A stretch of 49,723 nt of DNA from Cryobacterium sp. (GTDB lineage: Bacteria; Actinomycetota; Actinomycetes; Actinomycetales; Microbacteriaceae). The translations under genes were made by a program, and so were the position numbers. Positions 1 to 8,367 of this stretch are shown here, in pieces (the first letter of the stretch is position 1; every line of letters starts with the position of its first letter). The stretch lies in contig JAHBSS010000008.1 of assembly GCA_019639015.1 (NCBI GenBank), forward strand, positions 1-49,723, read 5' to 3'. The notes below the pieces were generated by a model that was not told the origin of the DNA, did no database searches, and saw only the letters and a program-made list of their open reading frames with translations.

Positions 1-616
1 AAAGCGCTGCCGCGACCGCACTTGTTGCGATTGCCCATCCGGCGCCAAACACCGCAATTAGCACTCCACTAATTGCTGGTCCGATGAGTCCGCCCAAGTG
101 AAAGATCGCCGCATTAATCGCGATAGCGTTTCCGATTCGAGAATGTCCAACCATTTCTTGAACAAATACTGATCTCGCCGGTCCGTCGACGACGGAAAGT
201 AGTCCAATGATCAGGGCGACCCCAAATACTTGATAAAGCTCAATCACACCGGCGATTGCCAATACAGCCAATAGGGCACACGCCAAGGTGTTGATTCCTT
301 GAGTGATCACAAGCAACCGCCTCGTAGGGTACCGATCGGTGATAACCCCTCCCACCGGACCGAGTACGAGCATTGGTCCAAACATTAGGAACGTCGTGAC
401 TCCAACAAGTGCGACACTGTTCGTCAGTTCAAACACAAGCCAGTCGATTGCGATTCGCATCGCCCAGTTGGCGGTGTTCGCCAAGAATTGAAAAATCACG
501 TAATAGCGGTAATTGCGAACCCTCAAAACCGCAAACGTCTCCCGCCAAGTTGGTCGCTTTAGTAACACGGGAATTGGAGCAGTCGCGAACTCTTCTGGAA
601 CGGCCTGGGGTGTCAC
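1..616 (-). CDS. MFS transporter, N-terminal part (cut by window edge)
   Basis: This is the first roughly 205 codons of a major facilitator protein, read leftward and running off the window at base 1. The start chosen is GTG at 616, five bases after the adnB stop; no clear ribosome site precedes it, so the start is uncertain. About 30 residues in, the sequence becomes hydrophobic (RVRNYRYYVIFQFLANTANW), and several membrane helices follow. A conserved loop reads GPVGGVITDRYPTRRLL, the MFS motif A (G-x3-D-R-x-R-R). A second conserved stretch, VVDGPARSVFVQEMVG, matches the EntS/MFS_3 exporter type. Drug, siderophore or metabolite export is likely; the substrate cannot be told. Probably translated from the tail of the adnAB transcript. 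Confidence 0.8.
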   Translation of the reverse strand, partial: MTPQAVPEEFATAPIPVLLKRPTWRETFAVLRVRNYRYYVIFQFLANTANWAMRIAIDWLVFELTNSVALVGVTTFLMFGPMLVLGPVGGVITDRYPTRRLLVITQGINTLACALLAVLAIAGVIELYQVFGVALIIGLLSVVDGPARSVFVQEMVGHSRIGNAIAINAAIFHLGGLIGPAISGVLIAVFGAGWAIATSAVAAAL

Positions 617-621
617 AAAAT

Positions 622-3600
622 CTAGGTTAGGTCAACGAAAGCGCTTCGCCATTCAGCAAGTAACGCTTGTTCATCATCCTCAACTTGCAACGCAATTGTC
701 TTGCTCTGGGCTACATAAAAAAGTACTGCGTCGATTTGGTCAACTGGGATTCCCCGCCAAGCCGAGAATGCGATTCGATACAAAGCAAGCTGGATTTTTC
801 GCGCGCGAATCTCAGACTCTTCGGTCGGCGCTTTTCCCGTCTTCCAGTCGACAATCTGATACCGGCCACCCCTGAAATAGACCGCGTCAAGCTTGCAAAT
901 TATCTGCTGCCCGTCGAAGGGGAATTGAATCTCACGCTCAACTTCGATTGGTTTCAAGCTCGCCCATTCGCTTCGTTCAAAGTTAGCTTGGAGCGACTGA
1001 AGGCTAATTTCGGATTGAGAATCATCGTCAAGGAAGTCGCCGATTGAATCTAATTCTTCGGGTTTGGAAATAAAGCCCGATCGATGCTCAACCCACTGGT
1101 GGAACAGCGTTCCCAGTTGCGTTGCTTTGTAGGGGCGTTGTGGCATTGGTCGGATTAGGTTTTCGGCAACTTTGCCCGGCTCGAGCAAGAAGTCCTTGAA
1201 TCGGCTGGCTGGAATCCGATACGGCAATTCCAAGACACGATTCTGGTTGCGAAACTCGTTAGCCTCTTGAATCAAGAGTTTGATTTCTTCACCGATTTCC
1301 CCGGTGAGTATTGGCGACGCGGCGCGAACCATTTCAGCTGCGGCTTCGACCTTCTTGCGACGACCTCCCAGCGGATCGAGTGGCCAAGAAATTTCGGCAA
1401 CGCTAAGTTGGACCGGCTTTTCTGAGCTTTGTGGTTGTAAAGGGATCTTCAAGGTCGGATCAGCGCCCTGAAGTTCGAGCAAAAACTCGCTTGGCACTCT
1501 TGCATGTTTTTGGCTACTCCAAAAAGAGCCAGTCAGTAGCAGGTGTTCTTTCGCGCGAGTGATAGCCACATACGCCAATCGGCGTTCCTCTAGCGCATAG
1601 CTCTGGCTAAAGTCGTCCTTGAATGATTTGAATCTAGCGAACAGTTCTTTGCGCGATGAGGCTCCGCGCCAATTGAAAACAGGCAGGCTTGCCTTGTCTC
1701 GTCGAAACTCATACGGGAGTCTTCCAAACGAAACCCAACCGGAACTATCTCGAGGCTTCTTCGGGAGTTCTTCTTTTACCAATCGCGGCACGACAACGAG
1801 ATCCCACTCCAGGCCTTTCGCGCCGTGAATCGTTAGCAGTTGCACCGCACCTGGAACGGCTGGTTCAGAACGCGGCTTCAAATCATCCGTGCGAGCCGCA
1901 TGTTCAAGCCACTTGAGGAACGAATTCAAGTCGCCATTTCGATCTGTGGATCGAAAACCAACAAGAGCTTCATAAAATTGCCCAATTGCGGCCGAACCCG
2001 CTTCGCGATCATCGTTTGCAACCATCTCAATATCGAGGCCGAGTTCCTGAATGGTCAGCGAAACGAAGTCAAGTATGTCAATTGACGACCTCTCTCGCAG
2101 TCTCGAGAAGAGTTTCCCCGCCTCCCTGAGCCTTGCCAGTCCGAGTTCACTGAATGCCTTGAATTGTGAGTGATCCGATTTGGTTCTACTGATGAAATCC
2201 AGCGCTTCAATGATTGATCCGTTTTCGTCTTCAGCTACCGAGTTTCTAAAGCTCGAGCGAACTGTCTCGCCTAGTTCTTTTTGAGCATGATCTCGCTTGA
2301 ACAACCAACCGGCCAAGTTAGCCAAAGCTTTGAGATCGCGCGCGGCAATTCGATACTTTGAACCGGCGAGAAGCCTGATGAGTTCCGAGCCCGCGTTGGC
2401 GTCACCAACAACCCTCAGTGCGCAGACCAGGTCTGCCACCTCAGGCTCGTCGAGTAGCCCGGTAATGCCAAGAACGTGGTATTCGATTCCCGCCTCTCGA
2501 AGCGCACTTACGAACATGGATTGGGTCGTTCTCGTTCTGAACAAGATGGCAGCTGAAGGTAGCGCACCTTTTTGGTTTGGCACTAGGTGTTCTTTCAGCC
2601 AGCGAGCGACGCTTTCGGCTTCTTCGAAAATGGTCTCTTCGAACTTGACATCAATCGGATGTTCGGAGGCGTCCTCTTTCGGCTTAAGTGTTTCTATTGG
2701 AACGTTCGCCATTTCGACAAGCGGTTTCATAACCGTGTTGGCTGCCTCGAGAATGCGAACCCCGTTCCTCCAGCTGGTCGAAAGATTGAAAGTCTGTAAG
2801 TCTGCATCCCCAGAAAATGTCGCACCAAACGCTTCGAGGTTGTCAGCGCTCGCGCCGCGCCATCCGTAAATTGACTGATTTGGATCCCCAACCGCCATTA
2901 CCGCGCTTCCGGCGAAAATCTTCGAGAGTAAGCGAGCCTGAAGCACACTCGTGTCTTGGTATTCATCGAGCAATACGACTTTATATCTTGATCTGAGTTC
3001 GTCGCGAACTTTGGAAAATCGCTCAACTGCTTCAAGCGCTAATCGTGACTGATCGGCAAATTGAAGCGCATTGCGCCGAAGTTTGGCGATTGCATAATCA
3101 CGTGAAAGTTCGGAAAGCAGAGGCAGGGTGCTTACAAGATCAATTATTTGAATCGCTTCCGGATATTCCCCAGTGCCACCGTTTGGAATCCCCCGTAGCG
3201 ACTCAAATTCCTTGGCGAACTGTTCGATCGCCGCGGAATCCACAGCGTTAACGTCAAGTTCATCACTGAAGTTCAGAATTGCCTGAGTGACGGCTTCCAG
3301 AGACTTGTCCAAAGTTTTTAGCATCGGATTTCGGCTTGCGATTGCCACACCTCGAGCGATTTGCCACGCGGCGGCGGAGCCAATTAGTTCGCCGTCCGGC
3401 TCCCTGCCAAGCCTCAGTGCGTTATCCCTGAAAACAGCACTTGCAAACGAGTCATAAGTGGACACCCGCGCCTGATCCAGCGCGTCCTCTTCACGCGTGT
3501 CTAGAGTTCCATCGCGCTCAAGTCGGGCGACATGACCCCTTATGCGACTAGCAAGGGATGCCGCAGCTTTTCGCGTGAAAGTCAAACCAAGAATCTCACC

Positions 3601-3792
3601 CGGTTTCACGAGCTGATTGGCGATGAGCCACACAACCCTAGTCGCCATTGTTTCGGTCTTACCGCTACCCGCCCCAGCAACAACTAGCGCTGGTGTGAGG
3701 CTAGATTCGATAACTAATCGCTGTTGTTCCGTCGGCGAAAACAGCCTAAGGCGGTCCGAAAGTTCCTTGGCACTGTATTTGATTTCAGTCAC
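622..3792 (-). CDS. adnB: AdnB-type ATP-dependent helicase-nuclease
   Basis: Second subunit of an AdnAB-type DNA end-resection machine, which in mycobacteria unwinds and degrades double-strand break ends. The 1056 residues show a full UvrD-like motor: Walker A GAGSGKT at about 40-46, TFTRKAA in motif Ia, DEYQDT near 276-281, GDPNQSIYGWRGA in motif III, and VAITRAKEH in motif VI near 740. The C-terminus carries a RecB-family nuclease with KLDAVYF and VDWKTGK near 975-985, then QLALYR. Length is close to that of mycobacterial AdnB. It overlaps the upstream adnA by 8 bases, so the two are co-translated. The canonical DEYQD motif marks it as the dominant motor compared with its partner. No LexA box was recognised nearby. 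Confidence 0.93.
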   Translation of the reverse strand: MTEIKYSAKELSDRLRLFSPTEQQRLVIESSLTPALVVAGAGSGKTETMATRVVWLIANQLVKPGEILGLTFTRKAAASLASRIRGHVARLERDGTLDTREEDALDQARVSTYDSFASAVFRDNALRLGREPDGELIGSAAAWQIARGVAIASRNPMLKTLDKSLEAVTQAILNFSDELDVNAVDSAAIEQFAKEFESLRGIPNGGTGEYPEAIQIIDLVSTLPLLSELSRDYAIAKLRRNALQFADQSRLALEAVERFSKVRDELRSRYKVVLLDEYQDTSVLQARLLSKIFAGSAVMAVGDPNQSIYGWRGASADNLEAFGATFSGDADLQTFNLSTSWRNGVRILEAANTVMKPLVEMANVPIETLKPKEDASEHPIDVKFEETIFEEAESVARWLKEHLVPNQKGALPSAAILFRTRTTQSMFVSALREAGIEYHVLGITGLLDEPEVADLVCALRVVGDANAGSELIRLLAGSKYRIAARDLKALANLAGWLFKRDHAQKELGETVRSSFRNSVAEDENGSIIEALDFISRTKSDHSQFKAFSELGLARLREAGKLFSRLRERSSIDILDFVSLTIQELGLDIEMVANDDREAGSAAIGQFYEALVGFRSTDRNGDLNSFLKWLEHAARTDDLKPRSEPAVPGAVQLLTIHGAKGLEWDLVVVPRLVKEELPKKPRDSSGWVSFGRLPYEFRRDKASLPVFNWRGASSRKELFARFKSFKDDFSQSYALEERRLAYVAITRAKEHLLLTGSFWSSQKHARVPSEFLLELQGADPTLKIPLQPQSSEKPVQLSVAEISWPLDPLGGRRKKVEAAAEMVRAASPILTGEIGEEIKLLIQEANEFRNQNRVLELPYRIPASRFKDFLLEPGKVAENLIRPMPQRPYKATQLGTLFHQWVEHRSGFISKPEELDSIGDFLDDDSQSEISLQSLQANFERSEWASLKPIEVEREIQFPFDGQQIICKLDAVYFRGGRYQIVDWKTGKAPTEESEIRARKIQLALYRIAFSAWRGIPVDQIDAVLFYVAQSKTIALQVEDDEQALLAEWRSAFVDLT

Positions 3793-6700
3793 TAGTCACC
3801 GCTCTCGTACGATGCCAGTCCTGTTTTGGCGCAGAGTTCCCATAAGAATCCTCCGCCTCTGCAGCCCCTGAGTATTCACCAACCGCCATTCCTTCAGCAG
3901 TGCGCATCAAAAGTTCTCTGAACTCGTCAAGTTGTGCTTGATTGAGCGGACCTTGAACATCTTGTCGATACTTCTTTGGCTTGAGACTCCGGCTAACCCA
4001 AATAAGTTTTGCTCCACCGCTTTCCGGGACTTCATCATCTCCAACAACTGACGCGAGAGCGCCTTCTGAAAGCGCAAACTGATATGAGCGTAACTGGGGG
4101 TGGTCAAGGACTTCCTCGTTTGAAAGTGCGGACTTACCAGTCTTCAAGTCAGCAATAACGACTTCGCCTGACTTTGATCGTTCGATCCGATCGATCTTGC
4201 CGTTAAGTACCACTCGACCAAGGTCAACCTGGAACGACTCTTCCGGCTTTAGAAGATCACCACCAGATTCTTGAAAGTCCGCAAGGTATTCCGCCAACGC
4301 TTCAACCATTTGACGCACGTTTCGTTCAGATTGAGCCGACAACCAGTCGGCCTCGAATGGGAGTTCTGCCCAGCGCGATTCAACTTGAGTCCAGATTTCG
4401 TCCGCGGTTTGGCCTTCGAAGTTCTCCAATGCCCAGTGCATAATTGTTCCAATTGCGGCGCTCATGACGCTAGAGCCGAGAGCGACCGAGTCGATAAACC
4501 AATCCATCGGAGATTCAACAAAACGACCTAGCTTGGAAGGCGACAGCGGTACCACTTCGTGAGGCAAGTAAAGTGGCTCATTAGTCGAAGGTGGGAGCAA
4601 ACCTTGCCATTCAGTTGGCGAGGCACCCGCCACACCGAGTTCCGCGAGCGCCGCGAGGTTGCAAGCATCCTCATTCGTGGGATTTGAGACTAGTCGCCTT
4701 CGAATCTCACCAACCATACCTCGCAGTGTGTGAGCGGCTTCAGTTTGAGTGTCATCCGTCTTTACCTCTGAGAGCAGATTGAAAAACGGACTCGGAACTT
4801 CGTCATCGTTTGCAACTGCCGCAAACGTCAAGTTCTCTCTTGCTCGAGTTAGGGACAGCAGGAACAGTCTCAATTCGTTGTGTAACTCAATTCTTCTAAG
4901 ATCGGTTCTTGCTAGTTCGCTACCGGTAAGCACCCGCACTAACTCGTCCGCTGCAAATAATGAACCTCTCGGACGAAGGTTCGGCCAGACACCGTCTTGC
5001 AAACTCCCGACAACTACGGTGTCGAACTCCTGACCGATTACACCGTTCGGAGTGGTGACCAACACGGATTGTGCCAAAGACAACGGTGCAAGTGTGTCTT
5101 CCGGGACTTCTGAATCAAGTACCGCACTTAGAAACACCGATACTGGCGAATCGGGTTGGCGTTCACCGAATCGCTTGGCGGCTGCAAATAACGCAAGGAT
5201 GCCATCCAAGTTCCTATTCGCCTCAGCGGCAACAATTCCGCGCCCGCTGGATTGTTCACCCCAAGTTTTTGCGGGTTCACTACGCTCCCAGACGAACCAC
5301 AGCAATTCCTCGACAAGTGCACCCTTCGCGGCCATATCTCGAAGTCCGCTAAGTGTGTCGGCTAGCTTTGACGCCAATCGTGCTGGGGCAGAATCAATTG
5401 TCACGAGTCTGTTCGGTGCGGACAAAGCTTCCGCTAGGAGCTCGTCGGCGGATCGGGAGCCTCCACCGATAATCTCCTCGTTTCGCAAAGATAACTTGAG
5501 GCTTCTAAGCTGCAACTTGTCGAGTCCACCGAACGGACCAAGAAGCAAATCTTCGCTTACTTGAGGCTCTAATTGCTTGCGACCGATTGCGACTTCAAGA
5601 ACACCAAGTATCGCCTTCACGCTTCGTTCATCTCGAAGCGGAAGGTCGGCGCTCGTGATTCGAGTAGGAACTTCTGCGAGATTTAGAACGCGGCAAATTT
5701 GAGGGATGAGGCTACCGTTTCGCACGATTATCGCCATCTGCCCCCATTGAACTCCTGCTTGAAGATGCCTTAATCGAAGTTTGCGAGCAATGTCTGTCCA
5801 CAAGTTGGTTGCAGTGTCACGTTGAATCAAGACACATTCACCGTCCGACTCACGATCGGATTGAGGATTCCGTTGACCAGTAATCCCAGAAGTACCTATC
5901 AGGGATGTAACCCGCGCTGCGAGATCAAGAATCTCGCCACTTGTTCGGTGGCAAATATTTAGTCGAATTTGACGCAATTGAACGCCTAGTTCGCTGTCTA
6001 GCCTTGAAAGCAGTCCGTCGTCGCCACCGCGAAAAATGTTTGCAGTTACGTCCGGATTGCCAAACAAGATTAGTTGTGTCCCTTGGCTAGCAAGTGCCCG
6101 AAGAATTGAAATCGTCGATTGGTTGACTTCTTGAATGTCATCAAAAAACACGAGACGCAGTTGCTTGACCCATTCTGGCGCGAGGCCGTCTGCAATAATC
6201 CGAGCCGCCTCGATACACAATTCGGCGACATCTAACTGGTCGGGGCGAAGCGAAGCCATGACCTTCAAATATTCGTCGCGAAATTCTGCCAGAGCCAGCC
6301 ACTCCGGATTTGAGTGATTGAAACCGGCTTGCCGAACTGCGTCAGTACTAAACGAATGCTCCGTGATTCGCATGAGAGTCTCACGCAATTCGGTGCGAAA
6401 TCCCCTGAGCGTTCGAACCTGCGGATTGAGCGATTCCGGCCAATTCGGCCCAGCTCCATTGCTGTGGCCTTCAAGCAATTGCGCAATATCAGCGTCCTGA
6501 TCAGAGCCGGTCAGGAGTTTGGGTGCGGGCGATGCGGCCTCAGATCTGGCGAAACTCACTACTTCGAACGCCAATGAATTGATAGTCCTAGCTGCGGGGC
6601 CCTCGAGAGTCGTTTCTAATCGCGCGGCAATCCGGTCCCGAAGCTTCGAGGCAATTCGCCTATTTGGGCAAAGCGCGAGGATGCTTCGCGCGGCCACGTG

Positions 6701-6940
6701 CTTGTTGTGCACCCGATCGTTGAACGTTTCAATCAATGCGACAGTCTTGCCTGTTCCGGGCGCACCGATGACAAGCATGGACTCAGAGCCAGTTGCTTCA
6801 ACTACGGCCCTTTGACCAGGATCAAGTTCTAGATCAAAAGGAGCGTGAGGCGTTCGCGCAAAACCCTTGACCTTCATGACTGAAACGGTATCCGAACCTG
6901 GGGACACGTGAGTTCCGCTATCAAAGAACGATGTCATCAC
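3785..6940 (-). CDS. adnA: AdnA-type helicase-nuclease subunit
   Basis: First subunit of the AdnAB pair (1051 residues from the 6940 start). It has a UvrD-like motor with Walker A GAPGTGKT near 58-66, but the Walker B region is FFDDIQEV (near 268) instead of DExQ, a divergence that fits AdnA being the weaker motor. Motif VI reads SLTRARENL. The C-terminal RecB-type nuclease is present: GKIDRIER, VIADLKTGKS near 928 and QLRSYQFAL. A later in-frame ATG (MKVKGF, at 6877) is an alternative start and would leave 92 bases before the divergent DUF3107 gene; the first 21 residues from 6940 look non-conserved. In mycobacteria adnA also lies just upstream of adnB, with a DUF3107 gene a few genes away. 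Confidence 0.92.
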   Translation of the reverse strand: MMTSFFDSGTHVSPGSDTVSVMKVKGFARTPHAPFDLELDPGQRAVVEATGSESMLVIGAPGTGKTVALIETFNDRVHNKHVAARSILALCPNRRIASKLRDRIAARLETTLEGPAARTINSLAFEVVSFARSEAASPAPKLLTGSDQDADIAQLLEGHSNGAGPNWPESLNPQVRTLRGFRTELRETLMRITEHSFSTDAVRQAGFNHSNPEWLALAEFRDEYLKVMASLRPDQLDVAELCIEAARIIADGLAPEWVKQLRLVFFDDIQEVNQSTISILRALASQGTQLILFGNPDVTANIFRGGDDGLLSRLDSELGVQLRQIRLNICHRTSGEILDLAARVTSLIGTSGITGQRNPQSDRESDGECVLIQRDTATNLWTDIARKLRLRHLQAGVQWGQMAIIVRNGSLIPQICRVLNLAEVPTRITSADLPLRDERSVKAILGVLEVAIGRKQLEPQVSEDLLLGPFGGLDKLQLRSLKLSLRNEEIIGGGSRSADELLAEALSAPNRLVTIDSAPARLASKLADTLSGLRDMAAKGALVEELLWFVWERSEPAKTWGEQSSGRGIVAAEANRNLDGILALFAAAKRFGERQPDSPVSVFLSAVLDSEVPEDTLAPLSLAQSVLVTTPNGVIGQEFDTVVVGSLQDGVWPNLRPRGSLFAADELVRVLTGSELARTDLRRIELHNELRLFLLSLTRARENLTFAAVANDDEVPSPFFNLLSEVKTDDTQTEAAHTLRGMVGEIRRRLVSNPTNEDACNLAALAELGVAGASPTEWQGLLPPSTNEPLYLPHEVVPLSPSKLGRFVESPMDWFIDSVALGSSVMSAAIGTIMHWALENFEGQTADEIWTQVESRWAELPFEADWLSAQSERNVRQMVEALAEYLADFQESGGDLLKPEESFQVDLGRVVLNGKIDRIERSKSGEVVIADLKTGKSALSNEEVLDHPQLRSYQFALSEGALASVVGDDEVPESGGAKLIWVSRSLKPKKYRQDVQGPLNQAQLDEFRELLMRTAEGMAVGEYSGAAEAEDSYGNSAPKQDWHRTRAVTSD

Positions 6941-6969
6941 GGGTCGCGGTTGTGTCGTAATCTGGGCGA

Positions 6970-7194
6970 GTGGAGATTCGTATTGGCATCATCAATAACG
7001 CAAGAGAACTAAATTTTGAGACTGAGCGTTCTGCGGCTGAAGTCGAGAAGCTTATTTCGGATGCGCTACACAACGAAAGCAAACTCATTAAGTTCGAGGA
7101 TGCAAAAGGGGACATTTTTCTCGTGCCGATCGCTTCTGTCGCCTACATTGAACTCGGTTCAGGAGTGACCCGCCGGATAGGATTCGTGGCCTAA
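6970..7194 (+). CDS. DUF3107 family protein
   Basis: Small 74-residue protein starting with GTG (MEIRIGIINNARELNFET). This N-terminus and the segment ITLVP-like 'DIFLVPIASVAYIELG' are typical of DUF3107, an almost universal actinobacterial family (TB9.4/Rv3208A in Mycobacterium tuberculosis, from memory). Its function is not established. The family often sits beside adnAB, a ferritin-like protein and an RhlE-type helicase, as it does here. It is divergent from adnA and shares one base (TAATG) with the next membrane-protein gene, so those two are translationally coupled. No signal peptide or membrane segment is seen; a cytoplasmic protein is expected. Confidence 0.85.
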   Translation: MEIRIGIINNARELNFETERSAAEVEKLISDALHNESKLIKFEDAKGDIFLVPIASVAYIELGSGVTRRIGFVA

Positions 7195-7496
7195 TGGAAC
7201 TACTTTTTGTTGCTCTCGGTTCAATTCTGATTGGACTTGGGCTCAGGTATTTGCTCCCTGGCAGACATGCTTACGGGTCTGCACTCTTGCCAGCCGTAAG
7301 CGCAATTGTTGCAAGTGCAGTGTGGGCGGGCCTGACTTGGTTGGGTTGGCATTTTGATGGTGGCTGGATCTGGTGGGCAAGTCTTATCGCTGGCGGTTTA
7401 GCCTCAATTGCCTTGGCTCTCATCTTGGTGCCAAGACGCAAGCAGATAGACGAATTGACGCTTCAGAAACTCACCCGGCCGCAAGCCTCAAATTAG
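7194..7496 (+). CDS. small membrane protein of unknown function
   Basis: A 100-residue protein with three or four predicted membrane helices (about residues 2-20, 27-50, 58-80) and a short charged tail (PRRKQIDELTLQ). The start ATG overlaps the DUF3107 stop by one base, so it forms an operon with that gene. Its 3' end overlaps the opposite-strand ferritin-like gene by four bases. The many Trp and Gly residues between helices (WAGLTWLGWHFDGGWIWW) are notable, but I recognise no family motif. Similar small membrane proteins are common at this position in actinobacterial genomes. Function unknown. Confidence 0.7.
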   Translation: MELLFVALGSILIGLGLRYLLPGRHAYGSALLPAVSAIVASAVWAGLTWLGWHFDGGWIWWASLIAGGLASIALALILVPRRKQIDELTLQKLTRPQASN

Positions 7497-8212
7497 GCAG
7501 TAAGGCCCAGTTCATCCATTCGCCTCGTGTGGTTGGCTATCAATTCTGTGAACGCCGGCTCGAGTCGTTCTTCGTCACTCTCGGATTCTGCGGGGAGCCT
7601 CAAAGCACTCCTCGTCACGAGGAACACATCCCCAACAAGGCTCCGGCCAAACAATGCGAGCCTCGAAGCTAACCTTGGATTTGATTCGATCGCCTCTTGC
7701 AAGGACTCAACAACTATCGAGTGAACTTGTTCATCGTCAAGCAACTCAGCCATCGCTTTTGGCAGTTCGCTCGAGTAACCAAGTGAGATCGAAATGAGCG
7801 CCTCATCAAGAATCCCGGATGCCACAAAATAACCAAGCATCGACTCATACCAGTCCGTACCAGTTAGGCGAGCGCGAAAGTCGTCAATCTGAAGCGAGAT
7901 CGGCTCCATTTGCTCTGCCGGGTCGAAACCTTCTGACTTCAATCTGGCAACAATTGCCAAGTGCCGGGACAGCAACGATTGAGCTATTTGTGCCGCTCGA
8001 AGTTTTGCCTCAATACTTGGGGCCGCGAGGACCGCACCGGAGAGCAACTCGAAGAAAGAAAGTTGAAGATACCCAGCAACGGTGAGAAAAGTCTTGAGAT
8101 CGGGAGCGAGATCGTTTAGGCCGACTCTGTTAACAATTTGGTCGGGATTGAGCTTTCGGGAACGACTTCGATCTGAAGCTTGTCGCCTCGGATTCCGGAA
8201 AAGCTTTACCAC
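7493..8212 (-). CDS. ferritin-like fold-containing protein
   Basis: 239-residue, mostly helical protein with a GTG start. The region FLTVAGYLQLSFFELLSG and the order of helices fit the actinobacterial ferritin-like (ferritin_2/DUF3066-like) proteins found next to DUF3107 and RhlE-type helicase genes. In better-known relatives the second helix carries an E-x2-H metal pair. Here the matching stretch seems to be LLSRHLAIV, which keeps the His but not the Glu, so metal binding may be lost or altered; this rests on a remembered comparison, not an alignment. Family membership is inferred largely from context and helix pattern. The biochemical role is unknown. Confidence 0.62.
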   Translation of the reverse strand: MVKLFRNPRRQASDRSRSRKLNPDQIVNRVGLNDLAPDLKTFLTVAGYLQLSFFELLSGAVLAAPSIEAKLRAAQIAQSLLSRHLAIVARLKSEGFDPAEQMEPISLQIDDFRARLTGTDWYESMLGYFVASGILDEALISISLGYSSELPKAMAELLDDEQVHSIVVESLQEAIESNPRLASRLALFGRSLVGDVFLVTRSALRLPAESESDEERLEPAFTELIANHTRRMDELGLTA

Positions 8213-8290
8213 GCAATAAGCCTAGCGGGGTAGATTCGACCCGCCGCCTTCCATTCAGGGCTCGCTCAAATAATCAAGCTACCCTCAAAG

Positions 8291-8314
8291 CAGAGCCCCG
8301 CCGATGGGGCCTTG
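8291..8314 (+). other. GC-rich hairpin in the leader of the DEAD-box helicase gene
   Basis: An inverted repeat, GCCCC at 8295-8299 and GGGGC at 8306-8310 with a six-base loop, extends outward to 8291 and 8314 with one mismatch and one wobble pair. It lies 54 bases before the helicase start, in the 155-base divergent gap, so it may be part of the helicase 5' leader. There is no U-run, so it is not a typical terminator. Confidence 0.35.
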
Positions 8315-8367
8315 CGCCCTAGGAAAAGTTGGGCGTGAACCTAGAACCCAGACAAGGGCCATAAAAC

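Noticed and set aside
5052..5564. A 170-codon plus-strand frame inside adnA
   Set aside because: Ser-rich, no recognisable domain, and fully antisense to a conserved helicase gene; a composition shadow.
6841..6969. LexA (SOS) box before adnA
   Set aside because: CGAACctggGGACA resembles only one half of the actinobacterial consensus; the other half-site is missing.
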